A stretch of DNA of 24,984 nucleotides. It comes from a virus. Below, piece after piece: positions 7,846 through 15,963 of this stretch (position 1 is its first letter; every line of letters starts with the position of its first letter). The notes under the pieces were generated by a model, which was not told where the DNA came from, ran no database searches, and worked only from the letters and a program-made list of their open reading frames with translations. The stretch lies in the IMG/VR virus record IMGVR_UViG_3300025000_000397, positions 1-24,984 of that record. One strand, written 5' to 3'. The position numbers and the translations under genes are program-made.

Positions 7846-9483
7846 TTGACAAAAAAAATAATTTCTCAAACAGAAACAAACACTCAAACTATCCCCTCTG
7901 ATCCATTCCCTCAATTCTCAACATCGAATGAAATTGAATTAAATTCTTTATCCTATAATTCATATTCATTTTCAACAGGAAGATTAGATACTGATAATAT
8001 CCCAATGAGCGATTTAAAACAATATGTCAAATATCCGATGATATATAATGAAATATTGAGAACTATATCTGAGCAAGCTTATAATTCTGATGGACTGTAC
8101 TCAAATATTTTGGAATATATGGTTGCTATACCTACTTTAGCAAATATTACAACTATGAGAAACAACACTCCTGAATTGAAAGAGAAAAAGAAAAAGTTTA
8201 ATCTTATATTAAAATTACTAAATCACGATAGGTCAACTAGAGACATATTAAGAAATTTATATATTTATGGCACATACATAGGTACGCTTAGAGAAACTTT
8301 TGCAAGTAATAAAAATATAGATACTGGTTCGATTACAGTAGAATCAATTGATAGAATTGAAGGACTATCATTAGATGATAATTTTATGATCCAACCTTTA
8401 GACTTAGATTATTGTAAAATAATTGGATTTCAAAATAATATATCCATTGCTGCTTTTGATATGATGTATTTTGATCAATTTAAATTTGGTGGACTAGTAA
8501 ATGAAATAAAAAATTTCCCTAAAGAGTTTATGAAAGCATATATGTCGTATAAGAAAGATGCAAGTAAAAGATGGTTTATATTAGATTATAGAAAAACCAT
8601 TGCATTAAAATCTAAATCAAAAGAGGATGAACCATATGGTAGACCTCTTGGATTATCAGCTTTTAAAAATATGAAATCAAGTAGTGACTATGATGATAGT
8701 CAATATCAATTAGTTAGTGAATTAGCTAGTAGTATCTATTATTTGATCTTGCCTTCTGGGGAAAAGCAAGGATCTTGCTCATTAAATTCAACTCAGCAAA
8801 AAGAAGTTATTGAGGCTTTTAAAAACGCAGTAAAAGTTAATACAAGTGGAGAAAACGCCAAAATCTCAACCCTCAGTTTAGCACCTGGGACAGAAATAAG
8901 TAGGTTAAGTAAAGATTCATCTCTAGTAAAAGATACTTTAAGTGATGAAAACATGAAGAAAATCAGTACAAGTTTAGGTTTTGCTAGTAGTGCTTTAAAT
9001 GCTGAATCTAGTGGTGGAAGTTCATACGCAAATTTGGCTGTAAATTTAGATTTAGTATCATCCCAAGTATTTCAGTCTGTAAATGAGATAGCAAGAGAAT
9101 ATACAAGAGTAATTAATGAATTATTAGGCATAAAACCAAAGGATTATATTGATATCAATTATTTACCTATTTCTTGGTTAAATAAGGATGATATGTTTGA
9201 GAAAGTGTCTCAATTATATACATTAATAGGGGGTAGCAGAAGATATCTAGTGGCTTGTGCAGGAATCGATGTTAATAGTTACTTTAGTTGTCTAGATGAA
9301 GAAATTGAAGAAGGGTATGAAGAGAAGTACCCTGTTCATTTATCTGCATTCAATTCAAATAGTGGAGATATAAAAGACAATGACGGTGGAAGACCATCAA
9401 TGAAAACTAAGGATTTATCGCAAAATGGAATGGTCACTCGCAATAATAATAGCAATAATCAAGTAAAACCATCCACTAAATAA
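7846..9483 (+). CDS. Portal protein
   Basis: A 545-residue protein starting at TTG 7846 with a perfect AAAGGAGGT site 10 nt upstream. Placement directly after the terminase and before the protease/scaffold gene, together with length and pattern, identifies the portal: an N-terminal low-complexity tail, a helical wing region, a basic segment (ELKEKKKK), and a helical stem/crown region around 370-430 with NAESSGGSSYANLAVNLDL, typical of portals of this group. Twelve copies would form the ring at the capsid vertex that the terminase docks to. The C-terminal 40 residues are Asn/Ser-rich and probably disordered. The frame is complete, so the endonuclease gene that follows does not interrupt it. 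Confidence 0.85.
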   Translation: MTKKIISQTETNTQTIPSDPFPQFSTSNEIELNSLSYNSYSFSTGRLDTDNIPMSDLKQYVKYPMIYNEILRTISEQAYNSDGLYSNILEYMVAIPTLANITTMRNNTPELKEKKKKFNLILKLLNHDRSTRDILRNLYIYGTYIGTLRETFASNKNIDTGSITVESIDRIEGLSLDDNFMIQPLDLDYCKIIGFQNNISIAAFDMMYFDQFKFGGLVNEIKNFPKEFMKAYMSYKKDASKRWFILDYRKTIALKSKSKEDEPYGRPLGLSAFKNMKSSSDYDDSQYQLVSELASSIYYLILPSGEKQGSCSLNSTQQKEVIEAFKNAVKVNTSGENAKISTLSLAPGTEISRLSKDSSLVKDTLSDENMKKISTSLGFASSALNAESSGGSSYANLAVNLDLVSSQVFQSVNEIAREYTRVINELLGIKPKDYIDINYLPISWLNKDDMFEKVSQLYTLIGGSRRYLVACAGIDVNSYFSCLDEEIEEGYEEKYPVHLSAFNSNSGDIKDNDGGRPSMKTKDLSQNGMVTRNNNSNNQVKPSTK

Positions 9484-9528
9484 TTGATAATTTTAATAAA
9501 AGATAGGTGAGGAGTAATTACCCTTACT

Positions 9529-9566
9529 GAGAAGATGAGTTCCTTTCACTCATCTTCTTTTATTTG
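9529..9566 (+). terminator. Strong intrinsic terminator upstream of HEG2
   Basis: GAAGATGAG (9531-9539) pairs perfectly with CTCATCTTC (9549-9557) across a 9-nt loop, extended by two further pairs, and followed by TTTTATTTG. It lies between the portal gene and the GIY-YIG gene, so it should limit read-through from portal. Confidence 0.85.
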
Positions 9567-9612
9567 TTTAAATTTAAGAAAGGAAGATTCTCATTAGAAA
9601 GGAATGATAAAA

Positions 9613-10530
9613 ATGGATAAAAACTTTATAGAAATTACTAATTTTTGCAGTAGTAGAATAATTGATATAAGCATAAGAGAATGTGGAATTTATGCATTAT
9701 ATAATATTGAAAATGGAAAGATTTATGTTGGAAGTAGTATAGACATGTACTCTAGAACAAGAAGGCATCTTTCCGATTTAAAAAATGGAAAACATTATAA
9801 TAGATATTTAATTAGAGCATATAAAAAATATGGGAAGTCAATAATCCCCGTTGTTTTAGAAATTGTAAAGAATAGAGAAAATCTAATTGAACGTGAACAA
9901 TATTGGATTGATCATTTTGAAAGCTATAATAATAAAGTTGGATACAATATCTGTATTATTGCGGATAGATTAACCGGCATTTTTAGAACAGACGAGGAAA
10001 AGAAACATTTAAGTATTATTAATACTGGCAGAAAACACACTGAAGAAACAAAGTTAAAAATGAGTAAATCTAGAATAGGAATTCAATATTCAGAAGAAAC
10101 ATTAAAAAGGATGAGCGAGTCTCATATTGGCAAAAATTTATCTGAAGAAGCAAAAGAAAAGTTAAGAAATAATATCAATATAATTCCAATATATCAATAT
10201 TCGTTAGATGGTATGTTTATACAAGAATGGAAGAGTGCTGCTGAGGTGGTTAGAGTAAAAGGATTTGACTCGTCTGCTATAACAAAATGTTGCAGAGGAA
10301 AATTACATAAACATAAGGGATATATTTGGAAATATGAATATTTTGAAAAACTAGAAATAAAGTATAAAAAAATTATACAGAAAACCCTAGACAATGAAAT
10401 AATAAAAATATGGGATTCTATGAGTGATGTTTGTAAAACTTTAGCATATAGTTCTAGTGCTATATGCCAATGTTGTCTGGGTCATTGGGAAAAATATAAA
10501 AATTATAAATGGGAATATATGTTTTGTTAA
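9613..10530 (+). CDS. GIY-YIG homing endonuclease (HEG2)
   Basis: A 305-residue protein. ATG 9613 is chosen because GAAAGGAAT lies at proper spacing; in-frame ATG 9604 lies within that site. The N-terminal GIY-YIG nuclease (about 22-112) shows CGIYALYN, KIYVGSS, the MYSRTRRH segment with the conserved Arg, and LIEREQYWID with the catalytic Glu. Next come NUMOD3-like DNA-binding repeats (GRKHTEETKLKMS, GIQYSEETLKRMS, GKNLSEEAKEKL; about 138-186). Two NUMOD1/IENR1-like helix-turn-helix modules follow (about 190-242 and 258-305), each ending in a (Y/N)xWxY pattern. It is free-standing between portal and protease genes, and no intron is visible around it. It is unrelated to the other three endonucleases in the window. 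Confidence 0.92.
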   Translation: MDKNFIEITNFCSSRIIDISIRECGIYALYNIENGKIYVGSSIDMYSRTRRHLSDLKNGKHYNRYLIRAYKKYGKSIIPVVLEIVKNRENLIEREQYWIDHFESYNNKVGYNICIIADRLTGIFRTDEEKKHLSIINTGRKHTEETKLKMSKSRIGIQYSEETLKRMSESHIGKNLSEEAKEKLRNNINIIPIYQYSLDGMFIQEWKSAAEVVRVKGFDSSAITKCCRGKLHKHKGYIWKYEYFEKLEIKYKKIIQKTLDNEIIKIWDSMSDVCKTLAYSSSAICQCCLGHWEKYKNYKWEYMFC

Positions 10531-10589
10531 ACAATTGTTTTATTTAATAATAAACCTAAATAAAAAGTTGAAAGGAGGTGATATATTTT

Positions 10590-12239
10590 GTGAATAAGCC
10601 AATTATAAACTCTGATAATACATACATAGAAATTTGTGAAATGTCCGAAGAAGATGTTGCTGGAAGAGTAAAAATAAAAATGTCTAGTCATTTTATCCAT
10701 CCAGAAGTAGGTCAATGGAATAAAAATGGGATTACATGGTTAGAACAATATACTCAAGACAATATTAAATCTGCTATAGGAATGAATTATGTAGTATCTT
10801 GGGCAGATGAAGAAAATCAAATTCCTTCAGGACATGGAGAAATGAGTTTTGATGAAGATGGAAATGTCAAATTTGAAGGAGTAGTTGTTGGAAGCGTATT
10901 AGATGCTTACATTTGTGATGTAGAAATTGATGGTCAAATAAAAAAGGTAATGATGACCGAAGGGTATATTAATTCACAGCGATATAGTCTTTTTGTAAAA
11001 TGGCTAAAGGAAGAAATTGAAAATGGGAAAGTTTATGGTTCAATTGAGATAAATGGCAAAGGAAAAGCTAAAAATATTGTGTATCTTGATGGAAATAAGA
11101 ATATTGATGGAACTTTAAAAATGGGCCGTTGTCCCACAGTTTTTGATTTTTCTGGATTAGCAATTTTATCTAATCTAGAAAATCAAGCAGATGATGATTC
11201 AATTGTTTTTGAGGTTAATTCTAAACAGGATGACCTTGATATAAATAATAATCTAACATTAGAAACAGGAAAGGAGGACAATATATTGGGAGAAAATAAT
11301 AATATGAAATTAATTTCTAAAGGAAAAACAATAGAAATTAATAATTTGACTTCATGGGAAATAGAAAAATTATTAGAAAAAGCTTTTAGGATTGCAATAG
11401 GAGATATTTTTGATTCAGAAGAACATGGTTATTATGTAGATAAATTATATCCTATTAATGCAGAGTTTATTATTAGAAAATGGAGTCGTAATGAGGTTTC
11501 TACTTTCTATAAATCTTCTTATTCAGTGGATGATAATAATAATGTAACTTTAGGAGATATATATGAAGTTGAAGAAGCATGGACTCCAGTTAATAATGAA
11601 AAACCTATAGAAATGAATAATCAAGCGAAGGAGGAAAATAAAAAAATGGATGAAAAAATCGTATTAGAACTTAATCAAAAAATCGAAGACAAAATTAATG
11701 AAATTAATACTCTTACAAATTCCCTAGAACAAAAAGGAGTAGAAATTAATTCATTAACTAAATCTTTAGAGGAAAAACAAGCTGAAATCAATAGTTTAAC
11801 TGAAAAAGCAACAGAACTTGATAGTAAGGTAATTGAACTAAACACCAGTATTGTAGAGGTTAATAAATTACTTGAATCTGAAAAAGCAGAAAAAGAATCT
11901 CTTACAGTAGAAGTAAATTCTTTTAGAGAAGAAAAAATTAAAGCGGATTCAGAAGCAAAAATTACGGAAGTCAATGCTTATTTTGAAACAGAAATTACTA
12001 AGAATGGTTTTGAAGAAAGCGAAGTAAATTCTCTTAAATCTTTTGTTGAAGCTATTGATTTGGAAGGACTAAAAAAAGCAGAAGCAGAATTATGTGCAAA
12101 GAAATTCAAAGAAATGATTGCTCAAAAAGATGTAGATTCTGATGTTGAAACAAATACTGCAAATAATGTAATGTTTATTTCTATTAAAGAAAAAGAAATG
12201 AAGAAAGTCCCTGGTAGTATCCCATCTTTCTTTAACTAA
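10590..12239 (+). CDS. Prohead protease fused to capsid scaffold
   Basis: A 549-residue product from GTG 10590, with AAAGGAGGTG ending about 10 nt upstream. Residues about 10-170 match the prohead-protease-like proteins of Bacillota phages: AGRVKIKMSSHF, WNKNGITWLEQY, PSGHGEM, VVVGSVLDAYI, EGYINSQRYSLFVKWLKEE and a possible serine box VYGSIEI. The middle (about 230-345) is a second small domain with YYVDKLYPINAEFIIRKW and DIYEVEEAWTPV. Residues about 355-500 are a long heptad-rich coiled coil with repeated EINSLT units, typical of scaffolding protein. The order portal, protease-scaffold, capsid is standard. Two internal in-frame starts with perfect ribosome sites are listed separately. The serine/histidine assignment is inferred from pattern only. 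Confidence 0.8.
   Translation: MNKPIINSDNTYIEICEMSEEDVAGRVKIKMSSHFIHPEVGQWNKNGITWLEQYTQDNIKSAIGMNYVVSWADEENQIPSGHGEMSFDEDGNVKFEGVVVGSVLDAYICDVEIDGQIKKVMMTEGYINSQRYSLFVKWLKEEIENGKVYGSIEINGKGKAKNIVYLDGNKNIDGTLKMGRCPTVFDFSGLAILSNLENQADDDSIVFEVNSKQDDLDINNNLTLETGKEDNILGENNNMKLISKGKTIEINNLTSWEIEKLLEKAFRIAIGDIFDSEEHGYYVDKLYPINAEFIIRKWSRNEVSTFYKSSYSVDDNNNVTLGDIYEVEEAWTPVNNEKPIEMNNQAKEENKKMDEKIVLELNQKIEDKINEINTLTNSLEQKGVEINSLTKSLEEKQAEINSLTEKATELDSKVIELNTSIVEVNKLLESEKAEKESLTVEVNSFREEKIKADSEAKITEVNAYFETEITKNGFEESEVNSLKSFVEAIDLEGLKKAEAELCAKKFKEMIAQKDVDSDVETNTANNVMFISIKEKEMKKVPGSIPSFFN
11286..12239 (+). CDS. Nested scaffold form from an internal TTG start
   Basis: Inside the protease-scaffold gene a perfect GGAAAGGAGG site (11268-11277) is followed by TTG 11286 in the same frame. 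Initiation here would give a 317-residue protein lacking the protease domain but keeping the middle domain and the coiled coil. This is the arrangement known from phage lambda, where the scaffold Nu3 starts inside protease gene C. Translation from this site is inferred, not shown. Confidence 0.5.
   Translation: MGENNNMKLISKGKTIEINNLTSWEIEKLLEKAFRIAIGDIFDSEEHGYYVDKLYPINAEFIIRKWSRNEVSTFYKSSYSVDDNNNVTLGDIYEVEEAWTPVNNEKPIEMNNQAKEENKKMDEKIVLELNQKIEDKINEINTLTNSLEQKGVEINSLTKSLEEKQAEINSLTEKATELDSKVIELNTSIVEVNKLLESEKAEKESLTVEVNSFREEKIKADSEAKITEVNAYFETEITKNGFEESEVNSLKSFVEAIDLEGLKKAEAELCAKKFKEMIAQKDVDSDVETNTANNVMFISIKEKEMKKVPGSIPSFFN
11646..12239 (+). CDS. Second nested scaffold form, coiled coil only
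   Basis: A second AAGGAGGA site (11628-11635) lies 10 nt before ATG 11646, again in frame. The product would be 197 residues beginning MDEKIVLELNQ and consisting almost wholly of the heptad-repeat scaffold region plus the C-terminal VPGSIPSFFN end, which may contact the capsid protein. Two such perfect sites by chance, at domain borders and in frame, are unlikely, but expression is inferred. Confidence 0.5.
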   Translation: MDEKIVLELNQKIEDKINEINTLTNSLEQKGVEINSLTKSLEEKQAEINSLTEKATELDSKVIELNTSIVEVNKLLESEKAEKESLTVEVNSFREEKIKADSEAKITEVNAYFETEITKNGFEESEVNSLKSFVEAIDLEGLKKAEAELCAKKFKEMIAQKDVDSDVETNTANNVMFISIKEKEMKKVPGSIPSFFN

Positions 12240-12282
12240 GTTTTAGAAAGTAAAGATAAATATATAATTAATGTTAGTAATA

Positions 12283-12310
12283 AGTAATGGTTAAATAGTA
12301 ATGGTTAATT
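12283..12310. repeat. Tandem 14-mer, two copies, upstream of the decoration-like gene
   Basis: AGTAATGGTTAAAT and AGTAATGGTTAATT lie head to tail (13 of 14 identical) in the 106-nt gap after the scaffold gene. This could be a duplicated regulatory site or slippage. Confidence 0.6.
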
Positions 12311-12345
12311 AATAACAAAAATAAAAAGAAATGAGGTAATTAATA

Positions 12346-12867
12346 ATGAGTTTATTTAAGTTTCATGATTCAAATTTTCTTAATGTATCCAATAAACCTA
12401 ATGTAAAGGCAATTGCAGATACATATAATGGTTATCAGTTCAATATTACATCTGATGTTCAGGTATTAGTTCCAGATTTAGCTACAGCAAAATTGGGTGA
12501 TATTTATGTTATGTGTAATATTATTGATAAGCCTGAAATCATCAATACAGATTCTTATAAAGTTGTTGCTGATGAGTATATTCGTGCATTCAGACTTAAA
12601 GACATGGTAGGACTTCAACTTGATATGTCTGCTGATTTGCTTACTGATGCTTTTGCAGATGTTGCTGTTGGTAACTTTGTCATTGGACGTTCTGTAGCAG
12701 ATGCTACAAATGTAATGAAATGGACTAAAACTGCTGATGTTTCTGCATATGAAATTTATCTTAAAGTAATCAAGAAAACTACTTTTGGTGCGTTTACTAT
12801 TGATGCAGGTGGTGGAACTGTTGCTGGTGGTTATGTTGTAGAAGTAATGGCAAACGATAATCTGTAA
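12346..12867 (+). CDS. Capsid decoration/head stabilisation-like protein
   Basis: A 173-residue protein with no transmembrane or signal segment; the strand-rich, Gly/Val/Ala-rich C-terminus (TIDAGGGTVAGGYVVEVM) suggests a beta fold. The gene sits between scaffold and major capsid protein, where many siphoviruses and myoviruses encode a head decoration or stabilising protein. The ribosome site GAGGTAATTAATA before the ATG resembles that of the capsid gene, suggesting similar strong expression. I do not recognise a named family; the role is inferred from position and composition. Confidence 0.6.
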   Translation: MSLFKFHDSNFLNVSNKPNVKAIADTYNGYQFNITSDVQVLVPDLATAKLGDIYVMCNIIDKPEIINTDSYKVVADEYIRAFRLKDMVGLQLDMSADLLTDAFADVAVGNFVIGRSVADATNVMKWTKTADVSAYEIYLKVIKKTTFGAFTIDAGGGTVAGGYVVEVMANDNL

Positions 12868-12998
12868 GTTATGAGATTATAGATTATTGTATGTGCTATT
12901 TGTAAGATTAAGATTTTTATATGTTTTTGGATAAATGTCAAATATTTAAACTATAAAATAATATTAATAATTAATAAGAAAGAAAAGAGGTATTAACA

Positions 12999-14044
12999 AT
13001 GAGTTTTGGAATAGATTTTACAAAATTACAAGAGAATGCAGAACAAGTGGAAATTAATAAAATTGTAAAGAATAAGTTGGCAACTATTAATCCTGCTCGT
13101 CCGAATGAAGATGTGGAGATTTTTACTAATATTGTTTATGGAAAAGATGTATCTAAATATGGTAAAAAAGTTGATACAGTAATGGATAAGATTAAAACTT
13201 TAGCAGGTATGGCTAATGATGGTAATACTCAGGCAAAAGCCGAGTTGAATGCTATTCGTACTATTACTATTCAACAACCTTTAGAAAAGAGATTGGCTAT
13301 TAATAGTGCTATGGGCACGGTTACAAAAGTTGGTCTAAATGAGGAAATGCGTTATGAAGTTTATCAATTACAAGGAGATAAGTCTAGAGTTCAAGCATCT
13401 TCTGGTGCTTTTGTATTCCCTACTGTAAAAAAGAGAACTGGAATCATGGAAACCAAAACTTCTACTGGTGGTGTTGTGGTTGATTACAGAGAATTACAAA
13501 GTGGTAGTGTAAATGCCTTTAATACAGCCAATGAGCAAGTAATGACCGATATGGTTAACCAAATGGTTCTCTCACATATCAACGCATTAAAAAGTGCTAT
13601 TACGGCAGCTACTAGCTTAAAGAATTATAGTGAAGGGATTACTAAGACTAATGTCGAAAATACAAGAAAATTAGCAAGACGTTTTGGTTCTTCTGTTACA
13701 ATTATGGGAGACTATAGTGCAGTTAATAAATTAGGAGACTTGACTACTTTCAGCACGGTATCTGCAGGAACAGAATTTAGATTCCCAGAATATGTAATGG
13801 AAGAAATAATGAAAACTGGTCTTATTAAAGTATACAAAGGAAGTATTGTTGTAGAATTGCCAAATTCTTATAATATGATTGACCTTAATACTGCTGGTGA
13901 CTTCTATGCTCCTCAATTGCCTACGACTGATTTGTGGTTCTTACCACAAGGAGCCGCCAACGCATTGCAAATTGGACTTCGTGGTAATATGACAACGATG
14001 ACACAAACTGACATTAATTTAAGGGTAACTTTAGCCCCGTATGT
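12999..14044 (+). CDS. Major capsid protein, exon 1
   Basis: The main body of an HK97-fold-type capsid subunit. An AAGAGGT site lies before ATG 12999. The N-terminal 110 residues are charged and helical; a strand-rich shell domain follows (SGAFVFPTVKKRTGI, GGVVVDYRELQSGS), then a helical segment and a C-terminal stretch FLPQGAANALQIGLRGNMTT. Unspliced, the frame would end in YVQKCA and TAG 14058, giving 353 residues. I read the coding exon as ending at T14044, within Val349, where a group I intron begins. Splicing to 14414 adds 27 residues, for a 376-residue protein. The family call rests on position and fold pattern; the exon end rests on intron pairing rules. Confidence 0.8.
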
Positions 14045-14413
14045 ACAGAAATGTGCATAGGACATTTCCTTAATTGCAGGTAATTCCTAAAGCTCTCATG
14101 CCACAACATAAGGATGAAACATGCCTAAGTGTGATGGAACGAAAGTAGAAAAAAGTTGAGAGATGGCATATGGTTAAATCCTAAGTGCTATTATAATGGA
14201 TGTTCATTGCAGGTAAGACTCGAATAGAGTAAACTTCAACGACTATGGCTGAAATGCCAGTACACTCAAGCGAGTGGAAAATGGAAACCCTTAACACATA
14301 ATGGTGAAGGTGAAGAAATAGTCTATTCTCATATGAAAGTATGAGCAGTTATAAACGGTATAGAAGTTGCGATTCTATATGAATACAAATTTATAAAAAG
14401 CCGAAGTTACAAG
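14045..14413 (+). ncRNA. Group I self-splicing intron (IA-like) in the capsid gene, 369 nt
   Basis: The region has the ordered helices of a group I ribozyme. P1: exon TATGT (14040-14044) with GCATA (14055-14059), including the U-G pair at the splice site. P3: 14063-14069 with 14276-14283 (one bulge). P4: TTGCAG 14074-14079 with 14207-14212. P6: 14218-14221/14227-14230. P7: GACTAT 14241-14246 with ATAGTC 14318-14323. P7.1 (14247-14249/14256-14258) and P7.2 (14264-14267/14272-14275) are typical of subgroup IA. P8: about 14289-14310. P9: 14328-14333/14340-14345. A further P9 hairpin: 14359-14365/14373-14379. It ends in G14413. A 4-bp P10 is possible (14414-14417 with 14051-14054). It contains no ORF. 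The pattern resembles the staphylococcal phage Twort introns. Splicing has not been tested. Confidence 0.88.
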
Positions 14414-14498
14414 ATATGATTGGGAGTTCGGAAATTACGTGGCAATTGAGAATATTCCACAAATTGGGATGATATACGATGCGGCATTAGCTGAGTAA
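14414..14498 (+). CDS. Major capsid protein, exon 2
   Basis: After splicing, GT|A completes Val349 and the frame continues YDWEFGNYVAIENIPQIG and so on, 27 residues to TAA 14496. The sequence has the aromatic and hydrophobic strand character of the last capsid strand and keeps an open frame only in the phase predicted by the intron ends. An unspliced mRNA would lose this strand. A different boundary pair (after T14050, before A14419) would also keep the frame but lacks the U-G pair at the 5' splice site. Confidence 0.75.
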
Positions 14499-14560
14499 TT
14501 TAAGTTAATTTTATAAAAGATAGGTCTTAATTTTGAATCGATGCTTAATTAAGATTCGAC

Positions 14561-14595
14561 AAGGACGGTTTTCCTAACCCGTCCTTCTTTTATTT
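14561..14595 (+). terminator. Strong intrinsic terminator upstream of HEG3
   Basis: AAGGACGG (14561-14568) pairs perfectly with CCGTCCTT (14579-14586) over a 10-nt loop and is followed by CTTTTATTTT. It ends the capsid transcript and lies 48 nt upstream of the endonuclease ATG. Confidence 0.88.
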
Positions 14596-14634
14596 TATAA
14601 AAAATTAGGTGGTGATTCGATAGGAGGAGTTAAA

Positions 14635-15963
14635 ATGGGTAAAAAGCAAAATATTAATCAATTTAAGCAATGGGTATTAGAAAATTCCATTGATATAAAA
14701 TGTATTAGTGACTATAGCATTGATGATAAAATAGATGGAAAAACAGAATTATCATTCCAATGTAATAAAAATCATATATTTCCAAAAACAATAACCAATT
14801 TTAAGAAGAATCCTAGATGTCCTCATTGTACTGGAAAATATAAATATACTTATGAAGATGCCAAAAATATAGTTGAAGCAGTTGAAGGATACATATTAAT
14901 ATCAACTGAATATATTAGATGTAAAGACTATTTAATTATCCAATGTGATAAAGGTCATCCATTTCCTATGACATTTACAGCTTTTAATGTAGGAGGCCAC
15001 AGATGCCCTATTTGTAATACAGGTGGTAATTATAAATATGATTTAGAAATTGCAAAAGAAATTTTTAAATTGGGAAATTGTGAACTATTAGCAGACGAAT
15101 ATATAAATACAGATACTCCTATGCCTTATATTTGTTCATGTGGAAAACCTAGCACAATTGCCTTAAAAGAATTTATGCATGGGCAAAGATGTAAAGAGTG
15201 TGGATATAAAAAAACTGGAGATGCACTGAGAACTCCATATATGGAAACATATAATTATTTTAAAGAACATGATTGTGAATTATTATCTACAGAAGAAGAA
15301 ATACAAAATGGTAAAACAAAAGTAAAATATATTTGTTCATGCGGGAATCACGACGAAGTAATTATTGATAAGTTCAAATTAGGTGAAAGATGCAATAATT
15401 GTAGACAAGAACGAGTACAAGCAACATTTTTAGATAGATATGGTTTTAAGTATGCATTATCAAGTCCAGAAATAAGAGAAAAAATTAGACAAACTCTTTA
15501 TAAAAATGGATCAGCACCATGCTCTATCCAACAAAAATATATCCACAATCTTATAGGTGGTGAACTTAATTATCCCGTAAAAACATCGTCTTTAGATATA
15601 GCTTTCCTAGAAGAAATGATTTATCTAGAATACGATGGTGGTGGTCACAAGAATAGTATCATATACGGCACTGTAACAGAAAAAGAATTCATAAAAAGAG
15701 AAAGAAATAGAACCTATGGGTTACTACGTTCTGGTTGGAAAGAAATTAGAATTATTAGTGAAAAAGATGACCTAATCCCATCAGACCAAAAACTTCTAGA
15801 AATCCTATCCTACGCACGTACATACCTAAATCAAAATCATCATTACATAAAATTTGACATTGACAATTCAAAAATAATTAATTCTCAAGGTGAATTTAAC
15901 TATAAATATGGCGAATTAAGAAAAATTAAACCAACAGACATCCAAGAACAAGAAGCAATATAA
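14635..15963 (+). CDS. Homing endonuclease with zinc-ribbon repeats and Vsr-like nuclease (HEG3)
   Basis: A 442-residue protein from ATG 14635, with GGAGGAG 6 nt upstream. Four zinc-ribbon repeats of about 60-65 residues fill the N-terminal part, each with Cys pairs: C43/C62-C65, C104/C124-C127, C167-C169/C186-C189, C234-C236/C253-C256. One RYG-type helix unit follows (DRYGFKYALSSPEIREKIRQT), then the nuclease domain with LDIAF (Asp321), LEYDGGGH (Glu332, His338) and GWKEIRI. From residue 294 to the end it is homologous to HEG1, down to the shared KFDIDNSKII motif. It lies 136 nt after capsid exon 2, so it could be the mobility partner of the ORF-less intron; that link is inference. Confidence 0.78.
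   Translation: MGKKQNINQFKQWVLENSIDIKCISDYSIDDKIDGKTELSFQCNKNHIFPKTITNFKKNPRCPHCTGKYKYTYEDAKNIVEAVEGYILISTEYIRCKDYLIIQCDKGHPFPMTFTAFNVGGHRCPICNTGGNYKYDLEIAKEIFKLGNCELLADEYINTDTPMPYICSCGKPSTIALKEFMHGQRCKECGYKKTGDALRTPYMETYNYFKEHDCELLSTEEEIQNGKTKVKYICSCGNHDEVIIDKFKLGERCNNCRQERVQATFLDRYGFKYALSSPEIREKIRQTLYKNGSAPCSIQQKYIHNLIGGELNYPVKTSSLDIAFLEEMIYLEYDGGGHKNSIIYGTVTEKEFIKRERNRTYGLLRSGWKEIRIISEKDDLIPSDQKLLEILSYARTYLNQNHHYIKFDIDNSKIINSQGEFNYKYGELRKIKPTDIQEQEAI

Noticed and set aside
10578-10592. GTG 10578 as the start of the protease-scaffold gene
   Set aside because: This GTG is part of the AAAGGAGGTG ribosome site itself; GTG 10590 has correct spacing.
11675-11974. Minus-strand frame of 99 codons
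   Set aside because: It is the shadow of the repetitive coiled-coil coding sequence on the + strand and has no ribosome site.
14048-14068. GAAATGT/ACATTTC hairpin as the intron P1 helix
   Set aside because: It has no U-G pair at a possible splice site, and CATTTCC is needed for P3 with 14276-14283. TATGT/GCATA gives the required U-G pair and the right reading phase.
14061-14410. Structured region as a tmRNA, tRNA or riboswitch
   Set aside because: The P7/P7.1/P7.2 order and the coding frames on both sides fit a group I intron; no acceptor stem or tRNA arms were found.
14050-14419. Alternative intron ends (after T14050, before A14419)
   Set aside because: They keep the frame (giving QKYWEFG), but T14050 has no U-G partner, so they are less likely than 14045-14413.
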